Shown in pieces: positions 1 through 10,059 of a stretch of DNA of 64,000 nt. Position numbers and translations under genes: made by a program. This DNA is from Akanthomyces muscarius (taxonomy: Eukaryota; Ascomycota; Sordariomycetes; Hypocreales; Cordycipitaceae): assembly GCF_028009165.1 (NCBI RefSeq), contig NC_079245.1, positions 3,658,001 to 3,722,000 on the forward strand, given 5' to 3'. Numbering within the stretch: position 1 is the first letter of the stretch; the number at the start of each line of letters is the position of its first letter. The notes below the pieces were generated by a model. It saw only the letters and a list, made by a program, of their open reading frames with translations, did not search any database and was not told the origin of the DNA.

Positions 1-481
1 TTAATAAGTAAAAGCTATGAATGCGAACCCTCACTGCAACCTTGGGATATGCCTGTGCTGAGACTGGCCCGAACAAGACACCGCCGATCTTTCCGATTTG
101 TCCGCCCTGCGAGATCCGCTCCACCCACTCACACTAGTTATCACTCACACTCACCCACTCACTTACACGACCAAGTGGACGTCAAGAAAACGCGCCGCTC
201 TCATAGCAAAGAGGGATGTTTAGGATATCTGCATCTTGTTCCATTGCTATATTTGACGAGTGGTGTTTCTTGATCTGCATCATTTCTCTTATTTTAACTT
301 TTTCTTCTTCTTTTTGTTCCCTTTCACTGTAACTCAAAGCTGCCGACCTCTTCACACCCTCGGATCTGCCATTGCCTGTATTTGGTACGTCAAGTATTGA
401 TAAAGAGAAACGCCTCGCCAACCGAGAACAGAAAAAGGGGACCACAGGCTGTTAAAAACTACAATCGCTTGAAAGTAACAT
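1..481. other. gene-free left edge
   Basis: No convincing coding sequence. Short open frames on both strands have low-complexity composition (TTCTTCTTCTTTTTG-type pyrimidine tracts around 300-320) and no recognisable domain. It is probably the 3' flank of the peroxidase gene plus intergenic DNA. Confidence 0.5.
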
Positions 482-1678
482 TTATCCTGGTATCAAATCC
501 CCCGCCTCTAGTGCTGCGTCTGCATTCCCCCCCAGCTCACCGTTGGCATATCTCACCATCTGCTCCTCGTCCGGGTTTTCAAATCTCCACCCTGTAAAAC
601 CCGGCAGAACCTTTGTGCACTCAGTCAGATCATTGATATTGTACACGCCGAGCAGCGACAGCCGCACGTACGCGCGCGCATAGTCCTCGTTCCACCGCAT
701 CTGTCCTGTGAGCTTCCCCGCGTACATGCCAAAGTACGCATTCGTGCGTGGATCCGTCGCGAGATTCCTGTCGCTGACAAAACGCACAATCTGCTGCGGG
801 CACCTTTCGGCTATTGTTTCCCGAAAGTACACCGTGTCCCAGACGCCGGGGGTCGTGTCCTGTGGCGCGCCGGTCCTGTTGCGGTCGATGGTGGTCTGCT
901 GGCTGGCCGTGTGCGCGCCGAGGAGCGCCACGAGGTCTTGCGCGGAAATCGTCTTGTCGGCAAACATGCGAAGGAGACTGTCGGCGGACGCAAACGCCGA
1001 GGGGAGATTGCCATGAGGTGCTGGCGTCGCATTGTCTTGGCGGCCGACAAAGGATCGGATCCGGGGCCCTTGCGGACAGACGACGGTGCCGACGGTGGCA
1101 CCCATTTGGATGAGGTCGGCCAGACTGATGCCGTAGGACTTGTACTTGGCCCACCAAACGCGCATCTGTGCGCAAATGACCTCGAGTCCGCCGTTCTCGC
1201 GGCGCTCCTCGCACTCCTTGGCCAGGAGGATCGAGCCGTCAGCGCCGCCGCCCAATCCTGTTTTGCGCGACCATCCGCCGGCGTCGTGGAACCCGAGCCG
1301 AACGGCGCCGCGCGCGAGCTTGTTGCAACGACTCGCGGTGCCGACCATGGCGGCACTCAGTTCGTCGGCAATGTGCTTCCATATACAGCACGTGTCGGCG
1401 GCGCAGGCAGGGGAGTCTTTCATGGGGACAGCGTCGTAGGTGGACACGAGGCTCTGCGGGCTGAGCTGGCCGAGGAGGATGTGCTTGATGGCGCGGCCGG
1501 TCGGCGTGAGGCTGTGCTCGGAGAGGTGCACGAGGTCCCCGATGAGCTCTGGCTCTGAAGAGGGCGACGCGGCAGCTTGGCTACTGATTTGGCCGATGGT
1601 GTCTTTGATGCCGGGGTAGCTGACGACTGCTCTCACCGCCATCACCACGGCGGCGACATTGGCTGTTGAAACTTTCAT
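482..1678 (-). CDS. secreted class II-like heme peroxidase
   Basis: Single-exon gene of 398 residues. It would be an extracellular H2O2-dependent heme peroxidase of the plant/fungal superfamily, related to the ligninase-type class II enzymes. The N-terminus (MKVSTANVAAVVMAVRAVVS) looks like a secretion signal. The distal heme site is visible as RLGFHDA, with Arg127 and His131, followed by a GGGADGS calcium-site motif near 143-149. The proximal heme ligand lies in LVALLGAHTAS with His256. Cysteine pairs around 92-98, 118, 155 and 201 fit the disulfide-rich secreted form. The length is somewhat above the usual 340-380, owing to a roughly 50-residue N-terminal stretch before the catalytic domain. 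Ascomycete members are known as class II-like peroxidases, but whether this one oxidises manganese or lignin-like substrates cannot be read from sequence alone. The family assignment is firm; the substrate is unknown. Confidence 0.88.
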   Translation of the reverse strand: MKVSTANVAAVVMAVRAVVSYPGIKDTIGQISSQAAASPSSEPELIGDLVHLSEHSLTPTGRAIKHILLGQLSPQSLVSTYDAVPMKDSPACAADTCCIWKHIADELSAAMVGTASRCNKLARGAVRLGFHDAGGWSRKTGLGGGADGSILLAKECEERRENGGLEVICAQMRVWWAKYKSYGISLADLIQMGATVGTVVCPQGPRIRSFVGRQDNATPAPHGNLPSAFASADSLLRMFADKTISAQDLVALLGAHTASQQTTIDRNRTGAPQDTTPGVWDTVYFRETIAERCPQQIVRFVSDRNLATDPRTNAYFGMYAGKLTGQMRWNEDYARAYVRLSLLGVYNINDLTECTKVLPGFTGWRFENPDEEQMVRYANGELGGNADAALEAGDLIPG

Positions 1679-2509
1679 TTCCTCCAGCTGTCCGAAAGAC
1701 TCGATTTCTTGACAAAGCGAGTGAAGGAATTGGGAGCAGAAAAAAGTGTGGCAGCCGGCAACGCAGCCGAATGGAAACTATCCGGAACGAACGACAGTCG
1801 TCCTCAGCAACGGCGCCGTTGGGGCCCTGAGACATGATTTGATTACATCCCTCTGAGGTCCCATGCTGGTATGATTATTGCCTGCAGGACCCAGACTTTC
1901 CCCGGACCATGCGGCAAGGGTGACAATACGATACATTGGTCTTTTTCACACAAACTTTCGGCTGCAAAAGCGAACTTGGCCTCTTGTGGACTCAGCGCAG
2001 GCACAGGGCGACGAACGGTTGGGCGTTGCATTGAGCCAACATTTCTCGCCCTACTCATTTGCTGCGATGGAACCAAAAACCCCAGAACAAAAATTCCTCC
2101 TTTTGAATTTGCTTCGGCCATGCTGCTGGAAACCGCGCCGTCATGCCAGCGAGCGATGTCGAGTCTGTCGTGTGGACTCTATTTTCAAGGCTGCAACAGA
2201 TGTGAGATTCCGGTGACGCTTCTGTCCTTGCAAAGTCCCCCTTTCCATTGGGCGCAGGACGGCAAAATACGGGGAGATTGCGCCCAATCTCAGATGCAAC
2301 ATCTCGTTACAGTTTCATTTTAGCGTTGCTGTCTTGGCACGTGCAGCTGTAGATCCTTGTACTAATAAATGCTCCAATTCGTCGCATCACTCGTTGAGTG
2401 GCGTGTTGCGAGCCAGTGTTTGGGGATCGAGAACGCCGGATGCTGGCTACTGCTGATCGAAAGAGTAATCCTTCTCTACTGGGATCTCGAGACGAATGCT
2501 TTTGTCCTA
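1679..2509. other. intergenic region
   Basis: Upstream region of the peroxidase gene and 3' flank of the WD40 gene, with no supported gene. Overlapping open frames of 90-150 codons on both strands at 1843-2323 lack a domain, a signal peptide or consistent splice signals, so I leave them out. Confidence 0.5.
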
Positions 2510-3832
2510 TCACGAATCTTGCTGGCTAGTAATCGACCATAACTTGATGGCTGACCCACCGAGTATTTTCGTCTTGACCTTGCCGCCATTCGAGCCGCCC
2601 TGTGTGCTGTCAATATCGCCATCTGAAGGGTGTCGCCAAGCTCCAGCACAAGTAGCAACTACAGAGCCACTCGGGTGAACGATGGTGCTGCCTATTGGTG
2701 TGTCGCTCGCATCCCAGTCCCATTTTGGGTCAACAACGCCGTAATGCAGACCAACTTCATCCCAGACCTTGACTGACCCTGATTCTGTGCCAGCCCAGAG
2801 CTCGAAACCGGGGCCGTCATTTGAACTTCCAAATGTGTCGCATGTCAGTCGCTGCTGCGTCTCACAGTTGCGCCCATTTAAAACACTGAGAAGCTTTCCG
2901 TTGCCGCGGATATCATAGACAAGGAGGCCCGACGCGTGCCTTTCGTTGATGACGAGATATCTCCCGCAAGGGCTCCAGCTCGTTTGTACGATACCTTGGC
3001 CACCAAAATTTCTGCCGAACTCTTGTGTATCGGCATCCGCAATGTTCCAGTTGGCGACGGCCTTGTCCACGCGATACATGTCGTACAAGCCCATCCAGCG
3101 TGTCCATGTTCCAGCGGCTATAACACCAGCACCAGGAGCACCGGGAGGAGAGTCGGAGAGGGCTGATACTGTGCCCTTCATTCCCACGCCGCCACCTTTC
3201 AAGAGATGCCTCTTTGATGGTATGGTGTGGATAGTGTGAACAGGGCCACCGGAGCCAGGGCGAGAGGCATCAAAGTAGTCTATGCGGTTTGCCGAGCCAC
3301 AGAAGAAATGGGTCCCCGGAGATGGCCAGAGCATGGAAGATGGTGTGATGTATGTTTCCGTCTCATGTCTCATGAGCTTGTACATGCATAGTGGCGCAGG
3401 CTTCTCTGCTTCCGTGGGAAAGGCATGGTAAAGATGCAGCGGGTGATCACGACTGCCGACGAGAAAGGTTTGCGTAGCTGGATGAGATAGAGAGAAATAG
3501 GGAGCCGGAGCGATGCACTGGGAGGGCTCCGGCAGCTGAATACTGGCCTGCGGCTGCAGAGGCTGGATGGGATCGGCCTCCAAAAGGTCGGACGGCAGGA
3601 TAAAAGTTGCGACTTTGCTATCAGATGCGCTGACCAGCAGAGATGTGCCATCGGCTGTCCATTGGGCTGAAGAATAGAAGAACCTGTTGGCTTCTGTTTG
3701 GTCGGAATTGGCAGCACACTGTGCAATCAAGGCAGCAGAGGAGCCAGAAGCACTCTGCGTCTGCGGCTGGGCAACATCTTGTGGTTGCGTGGCCGAGTTC
3801 ATAATTATCCAGTAGGTGCTGTTCCGTTTCAA
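2510..3832 (-). CDS. WD40 protein, WRAP53/TCAB1-SWT21 family
   Basis: Intronless frame of 440 codons. The more likely start is the second Met, at 3802, giving 430 residues. The protein looks like a WD40 propeller of the WRAP53 (TCAB1) / yeast SWT21 group, which act in small nuclear RNP and Cajal-body RNA biology. Supporting segments are an early AQWTADGTSLLV blade, a run matching the family spacing (HTFLVGSRDHPLHLYHAF-like, then YITPSSMLWP, FFCGSANRIDYFD), a QTSWSPCGRYLVINER blade and a C-terminal FELWAGTESGSVKVWDE blade. A Gly/Pro-rich loop (SPPGAPGAG) interrupts the middle. Repeats are degenerate, as usual in this family. It stands alone between the peroxidase and the PQ-loop gene, so context adds nothing. 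A different WD40 subfamily is possible. Confidence 0.75.
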   Translation of the reverse strand: MKRNSTYWIIMNSATQPQDVAQPQTQSASGSSAALIAQCAANSDQTEANRFFYSSAQWTADGTSLLVSASDSKVATFILPSDLLEADPIQPLQPQASIQLPEPSQCIAPAPYFSLSHPATQTFLVGSRDHPLHLYHAFPTEAEKPAPLCMYKLMRHETETYITPSSMLWPSPGTHFFCGSANRIDYFDASRPGSGGPVHTIHTIPSKRHLLKGGGVGMKGTVSALSDSPPGAPGAGVIAAGTWTRWMGLYDMYRVDKAVANWNIADADTQEFGRNFGGQGIVQTSWSPCGRYLVINERHASGLLVYDIRGNGKLLSVLNGRNCETQQRLTCDTFGSSNDGPGFELWAGTESGSVKVWDEVGLHYGVVDPKWDWDASDTPIGSTIVHPSGSVVATCAGAWRHPSDGDIDSTQGGSNGGKVKTKILGGSAIKLWSITSQQDS

Positions 3833-4780
3833 TCTGTATTATGGTTCGCCGAGATATATGCCATGCTACCTAGCCAAGGCTTCTCACAATAAGCATCAAT
3901 GCATGGCCCTTGGAGCACCAGTCGGAATGGGGTTCGGTAACCAAGCAGATCGTCAGAGGCTGTTTGCAGATTTGCAGGTTTGACTTTGAACCAGTCGACT
4001 CCAATAAAGCCCACAGTTCTTGTCTGGGCGGTGGGGTATTGCCGTCACTGGACAGCACTGTAATTCCACTGGTTTTAGCGGCTGCTGAGTGACGTTGCAG
4101 CCAGAACGGCGTCCTGCTGGCCCTCAAAGCCCTGTAGGTACCTACCTTACAGTGACTGTGCCCGCTGGAAGGAGGCAGCAGCCCGCCTGAGAATACGTCA
4201 TTTGTGCCTGATAGCCCATGCGCGCTGGCCCAAGTTCCGCCAGCCAGTTGCCAGCCTGTGGCAGCGTCAGCCTTCAGTGGCCGGCTCAGCCCAGCCAGCC
4301 CGGCCTGGCCGCCAAGCAACCAAGGCCCGCCTTTCCTCCGGCCGCACTGCCTGCCACACTGCCACTTGCATGATTGGCAATTGGATCCTCCACCCACACC
4401 CAACAAGGCTGCCTGCTGTCGCTGCCGCAGCGTAGCTTCTCTTGTGCCGCGACAAGCTCATCACCCGTCACCCGTCACCCGTCACCCATCCGCAGCAGCC
4501 TTTCAGCTCCACTGCTCTCGGCCTCTGTCCATACCTCCAGCATCTCAATCACGCACTCGTCGCGGCAGATATTTCAACACCTGCGCTCGCGATACACACA
4601 CTCGTCTATCCACTTCCGCCTCTTCGCCAACTCGGAAACGCTGCCGCCAGCCGCCGAGTCCATCGCCGCCGGGTGACGGGCGGCCCGGATCCAGATTGCA
4701 ACACAGAGCTCATCCGCCGAACCTGTCTCCCACCACCTCTATCTTGCACATCAGGGCGTTGTGGCGCCTTTGCTGCTATC
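3833..4780. other. divergent promoter region with long pyrimidine-rich leader
   Basis: Lies between the minus-strand WD40 gene and the plus-strand PQ-loop gene. From about 4380 onward it is rich in C and T runs typical of fungal core promoters and 5' leaders. It contains a short tandem repeat at 4461-4488. Frames across it on both strands are low-complexity Pro/Ser/Arg and are not supported as genes. Confidence 0.5.
4461..4488. repeat. four tandem 7-base repeats
   Basis: Four head-to-tail copies of TCACCCG, the last ending CCCA. They sit in the pyrimidine-rich leader about 300 bases before the PQ-loop start codon. Probably a simple microsatellite-like expansion in promoter DNA. Confidence 0.8.
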
Positions 4781-5979
4781 ATGGACTTCTTCAACGACGC
4801 CGCCTCGCGGTGCGACGCTTTCAGGACCCCTAGATACCTCGAGGTGGTCATTTCTATGTGCGTCATGCCTCTGTACGCCGTGCCCCCTTCGCCGCAGACT
4901 GCTAACATGTCCCTGAATATAGTTTGATCCTCGTCGGGCTTCTCGTCTCCTATCTACCACAGCACTATCGAATCATATCACGAGGAACAGCAGAGGGCAT
5001 TTCGCCATACTTTGTGCTTCTCGGAACCACATCGGCGACTGCCGGATTTGCAAACATATTAACTGTCCCGCCCTCACGTGCGGCCATGAGCTGCTGCAAA
5101 GAAATCGAGAGCCTCGAATGCGCAGCTGGCATGCTTGGAATCGCCCAGCTTGGTGGGCAGTGGCTTTGCTTCACTCTCATGTATGGACCTGCCCAAACCG
5201 AGGCTGGCCCATTGGATCGCTGACATGTGTCTAGTCTCGTACTTTTCCTCATCTTCTTCCGCTACGAGGACGCTGCGGTTCCGCAGGACGAACTTGCTGG
5301 TGAATCACCAAAGTGGCAAACCGCTGCGGCCGTCGGACTGCTTGCTTTCTTGCACGGACTCATCACCATCATCATCACTGGCGTCTTTGCAATTGCCCTG
5401 CCCCAGCACCTAAACTTTTGGGCCCACCTTCTCGGCGTGTTGGCCGCTGCACTAGCTGCCGTGCAATACGTACCGCAAATCTGGACGACATACCATCTCA
5501 AGCATGCCGGCAGCCTCAGTATCCCAATGATGTGTATACAGACACCGGGTGGACTCTTGTTTGCTGGTAGCCTGTACATGCGACTGGGCTTGGAGGGCTG
5601 GAGTACATGGGCTATTTACCTGCTTACGGCCGCCATGCAGGGATCTGTGCTCTTCATGTGTGTTTACTACGAGCTTGCTCGGCGTCGCGAGCGTGCTGCC
5701 GAGCCGGAAGGCGCGCCTCTCATCAACGAACCCGACTCGCCTGTTGACCAATCTAATCAGCAAAGACCCATTGCCAACCGCACATACTCTGAAGGCTGGG
5801 AGCGCGGTCTGCCGGGACCTTTTACTGGGCACCCAGAACGCTACGCGGAAACCGAGGAAGATTTGGAGCATATCCAGGATCGCGAAGAGCGAGCGATTGC
5901 ACGAGAGAGCCAGCCTCTGCTGAAACCCGGCGGCATCGGCAATCCGCACAAGAGCTACAAGTCGTCGAATCACCATTAG
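4781..5979 (+). CDS. PQ-loop repeat membrane transporter, vacuolar type
   Basis: Three exons, 4781-4857, 4923-5180 and 5235-5979, give 359 residues. Both introns have GT-AG borders, and the second has a GCTGAC branch site. The protein has the two PQ-loop repeats of the cystinosin/Ypq/Stm1-like seven-helix family: a first PQ at Pro38-Gln39 (SYLPQHYRI) and a second in QYVPQIWTTYHLK near 190-194. About seven hydrophobic segments run from residue 20 to 258. The family includes lysosomal or vacuolar amino-acid exporters and organelle-membrane regulators. The acidic cytosolic tail (about 260-359) carries two acidic-dileucine motifs, EGAPLI (270-275) and ESQPLL (336-341), of the type that directs cargo to the vacuole by AP-3. 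The exact substrate is unknown. Confidence 0.85.
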
Positions 5980-6629
5980 TTTGTTGTATGCATATGGCGC
6001 ATCACGGATTCCTTTTCATTGTTAGTTTACTTTAGCTTAGAAGTAATGCTACTTTCAGCGTTAACTCTACATGCTTCCCGAAGCCGATCCTCGAACACCA
6101 AATCCTTGCATTGGCTGGATGCAGTTCCTCTGGGTAGCCCTCGTCTCCAGCGACATGCTGGAATATTCGCGGAGAAGGAACGCGTCAGTCTTTGTTCGCA
6201 AATTGATAAACACCATTTCTAGATACGAGGTCCTCTGTCATTAAAGTGTTCGCAGGTAGCGCTCATGAACCCTGCTGGGCTGTGACGCATCTTGAAGTGC
6301 GATCCACTAAATCGCTCCTCATGCCTTGCGCTAGCATGCTGATTGGCCGCACAACTCACTCGAGGACATCTAGCGCCCTGGCATGCACGCATGTCACGAC
6401 AATGGAGTCATAAAGCCAGTTCCCCAGGTTTAAGCCCTCTCGGTCGTTATCATTTTCAATCCCTCATCATTTCGCAGCCCACACATTGATTGAGTGAAAC
6501 AAAGAGCTCGTGCTGAGCCGGCATAGCGCATCGTTACAATTGTGACGCTGCATCTCTTCCGAGACCTCCTGCAACCGATCGAACCGGCCCAGTACTCGGA
6601 CCCCTCCATACATACCTACTCGCTCAACC
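5980..6629. other. intergenic region
   Basis: 3' flank of the PQ-loop gene and promoter of the next gene. I see no gene, repeat or RNA in it. The start codon downstream sits in a favourable context (accATGG). Confidence 0.5.
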
Positions 6630-7772
6630 ATGGCCATCGGCAGTCCGGCTCCCCCGCAGCACGCTGCGCAATCACCTTCGGTGCACAGCACCGGCATCGA
6701 CATTGATGCGTGGACGATATCGGCACTTCAATCGCTCAGCGTCTCGCCGATCGCCCGCGGCACTGGCACGCCACTATCCATCCCGATTGACGAACATGTA
6801 CTTCCGAAAACGCGCACAGTGACGGCAGATGGCCGAGCCGTCAAATTCGATACCGAAGAGGCCGTGACGCCGCCCCGGCGGCCCCCCTCGCGACGCGATA
6901 GCATGGCGCGCCGCGAGGCGCTCCTCAAAGGCAAGGAAGGCAGCCGTCAGCGCCGCCGCTGGGAAAATGGTAAGGGCCCTTGACGCAAAAGAGTGCACAT
7001 GGCTGTGCGACCCAAAGTATGAAGACACCTCTGGTCTCGCTAACATCCGACAGACCGTCTCATTGGCGTCCCCAATGCGCAGCCGCCGCAGCCGACCGAC
7101 TGGCAGGTCCAGCCCACGCACCCCATCCACGACGTGCCGTACCAGCTGGCGCAGTTTTGGGACCGCGGCGTGCGCGAGCGCGTCGGCGACAAGACGCGGC
7201 GCCTGCAGGCCACCCGCAAGAAGCAGCAGCTCCTTAGCGGCAGTGCTACGGGGCTGGGCGTCGGCGAGGTCTCGCGCGACCTGCGCGAGTCGGCCAAGCG
7301 GTCGCCCGTCGTCAAGGGCTGGGTGCGCGCGCTCGAGGAGCCGGTGCGGCAGTTTATCCACGCGCGCACCATGGGCGGCGGCGCGGAGCGGCCGGCTGAG
7401 GAGCAGGAGGACGATGATGAGCTGGACTCGGATGAAGAGGAGATTGTGTTTGCGGGCCGCTTGGATGCGATGCGCGAGCTGCGCGAGAAGAAGAAGGCGG
7501 CCGGCAAGCGGCGCGCGGCGCGCAGGGAGGTGCAGAGGGAGACGGTGGACGAGGGCGTCGTGTTTGACTCGTTTGGGGACGACGAGAGCAGCGCGTCGTT
7601 TAAGCGCTGGCTGACGCACTCCATCTCCGACTACTACGGCCTGGCGTCGAGGTCCGTCCTGGTGAGCGGCTCGTCGCACAAGGTGGTGTATGTTGGGCTG
7701 AAGCAGGCTCATCACATGGCGCCAGTGGCAGCCATCTCCAGGATGCCACGGCCTCTGTGGGAGCTGTGCTGA
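6630..7772 (+). CDS. R3H-associated N-terminal domain protein
   Basis: Two exons, 6630-6969 and 7054-7772, give 352 residues. The intron begins GTAAGG and has a CTAAC branch site 14 bases before its CAG end. The order of segments fits the fungal R3H-associated N-terminal domain family: a Ser/Pro-rich N-terminus, a basic stretch RRDSMARREALLKGKEGSRQ, the central PYQLAQFWDRGVRERV block, a very acidic run (EEQEDDDELDSDEEE) and the C-terminal MPRPLWELC ending that marks the complete protein. Members may bind nucleic acid, but the function is poorly known. The central exon is unusually GC-rich with many Arg and Ala codons. The gene converges on the unrecognised 584-residue gene with only 220 bases between the stop codons. 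Confidence 0.75.
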
Positions 7773-7992
7773 ACCGGACACAACGGAAACGTAAGTTTTG
7801 CATTTTCTTCTTTTTTTCTTTTTTTTCTTTTCATTTTATTGTTATATACACGGGAAAACTTGGCTCCAGATGTCTGGTCTGCTTTGCAGCCGCCCTTTAT
7901 ACTTTGGCACCTAGACAGTTGGATACATGACCATAGAGTGGATACACATTTCAAAACACGCAATCTATTATCTTACGTCTTGCCTAGCGAGG

Positions 7993-9837
7993 TCAACTGC
8001 GAGGTGCGGCTCGCCGCTTCTTGACGCCTCGAAGGGTCATGAATGCTGAGACTAGCTTCGACGTGGCGCCCGGGTCGTTTGCACTCGGGAGGATGGGCGT
8101 GGGAGTCTTGGGTTGCGGCGGCAGAGTGTGAGACGATGACGGTGGCGCTCGCTCGGACGCCCTTCTCTGCAGCCGGAGTCTTACCAAGGAATCGAGCGAG
8201 TTCTTCAAGGGCGGTTGGGGCTTCGTAGCCTCCTTGGTTTCTGCGCACTCCTCTACTTCAACATCTTCGATGTTTCCAATGATGCCGATGAGCATAGGGG
8301 TAGTTTCCAGTGCATTTGTCGTTGGGTGCTTGCTTGGCTCTTCAAGAGCTTCTTCACCAAACTGACCACCCCGGCGAGGAGGAAGAGGTGTCCATGAAAG
8401 CGCTGCCTCCATGGTTGCGTCAATATTTAGTGGTGGGAGCTGCCTTTGGTACTCCCAATTGAGCGTACTGAGCATGGACAGCTCATCTGGTGTGATGTGG
8501 TTTGGACCAGACGTCGATAGAATGGGCAGGGGTATCAGAAGGTTGTCGATCCGATCCAGGATTAAAGCTATGCTCTGCATTTCGATGTCCTCATCGTCCT
8601 TCTGCTCGTCGTTGACGAAGAAAGCGTCGTCGAAGAAGGAGTTGCTCGGACTGCTGCGCCCATCGAGCTCAAGCGGATGTGTTCTTATTCCGTCGCTGGC
8701 GTCTTTGATACCATTGCCCGCAACTAGGGTCTTCACGTTGTCACCAGCTGTGAAAGCTGATCCTGTCGCAGCTTCAGGCACTAGATGGAGCGCTTGTGAT
8801 CCAACTTTGTCATTATCACAGGATTTTGAGTTGGGCTGCTGTTCTATTTCCCCAAGCGGTGGCTCCGTAGCGCTTAGCAAAGTAGCCTTCTTCATGAAAA
8901 AAGTGTTCGGTGTACGGGCACGGCTGCTTCTTGGTGATTGAGGTGGTGTCAATGTATTTTCGCGCATACAAAATACCTGCGCAGAGTCAGAGTAGCTCGC
9001 ACCACGAGCCAAAAGTGCTACTCTACCTCCTGATTCGTTTTGACTTCATCGTCACATATATTATGCCGGCTTTTCAGATTCTCAACCTGCTCGCTGTCTA
9101 CCTTGTACTGGAGTGCTTGATGCAGCCGGTTGATGTGGCGTGGAAAGTCTAGACCTTCGTCTGTTTTCTGGTCCACCGATATGAGAGGGAGATATTGGGT
9201 AGCAAGCCAATTACTTGGAATAAACCCAAGGATGTCTGAAAGATGCTTAAAAACAATCGGCGAGCTCGGTCCCATTTCTGGTAATTCGAGTAGCAAGTCA
9301 TGCAGGGAGCCTGATCGATAGGAAAACGGCGACCTTGTTTGTCGGATAGATCCTGGCTCACCCTGTACATCCTCAGTCAAGCGCTCCTCGTCGAATTCTA
9401 TCGAATTTCTGGGAAAATCTATATTTTCACTCGGAGCAGCATCTTTGAATGATTCTGTGACTGGATCGTCGAGACAATTTTGGATGCTGGCCAAACAGCT
9501 TTGTGGCGAAAACGTGCCATGCCTATGACTATGGAACAGGCCATGTCTCTGTGCATATTTCAAGGCAGATTCTTGAGTATTGTTCATTTCATAGCCACCT
9601 TGAGAAGGCTGTCGGTATATTTCATGAGATGTGAATGCTTGAGTGGCGAATGAACGGCCGCCGATATGCCCTTGTGAGGACGACGCACCATTATCGCTGG
9701 AGGCAGTGATGGGGCACCGATCTGCAGCGTCAAAACCACTTGCAAAACCACATGATGATTTCTAGGCTACAGTTTGAGTAAACGCAATCTTCTTTTCATA
9801 CAGAGGTCTCAAATAAACGAATCTTTAATTCGTACAT
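7993..9837 (-). CDS. unrecognised 584-residue protein
   Basis: Proposed exons on the minus strand are 9837-9802, 9761-9027 and 8976-7993, giving 584 residues. The second intron (8977-9026, 50 bases, GTAGAG to GCGCAG) is well supported because it removes an in-frame stop and joins in phase. The first (9762-9801) is only 40 bases long; without it the protein would start at 9587, but the frame is open with coding-like composition back to 9761. The protein is Ser/Pro/acidic and largely disordered. It has a folded-looking block near 130-200 (LLLELPEMGPSSPIVFKHLSD) and ends in a basic tail, SAFMTLRGVKKRRAAPRS. I do not recognise it. The abrupt basic end suggests it may be a shortened relative of a longer protein. 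It is divergent from the DDB1 homologue, 222 bases away. Confidence 0.55.
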
Positions 9838-10059
9838 CGCCGTCACTCTCGGAGTTTGTCTGGGATATTTTGCATCGACGGCTCTAAACTCCGGCACCCC
9901 ACCAGCGGCAGCAGCAGGCAGCGCGGGCCAACGCCGAACGCTAAAGTTGCACCAGAGGCTGCTAGTGACGCACTTCTCTCGGCATGCAGCTCTTCTCGAA
10001 GCTCTTCGAGGGAGCATAACTTGCCTCCTGCAACGCACTCGTGCCATCCACCTTTCATC

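Noticed and set aside
6774..7781. A 335-codon minus-strand frame opposite the R3H-associated gene
   Set aside because: It results from high GC and lack of stops in the antisense frame; the plus-strand product ends in the conserved family tail.
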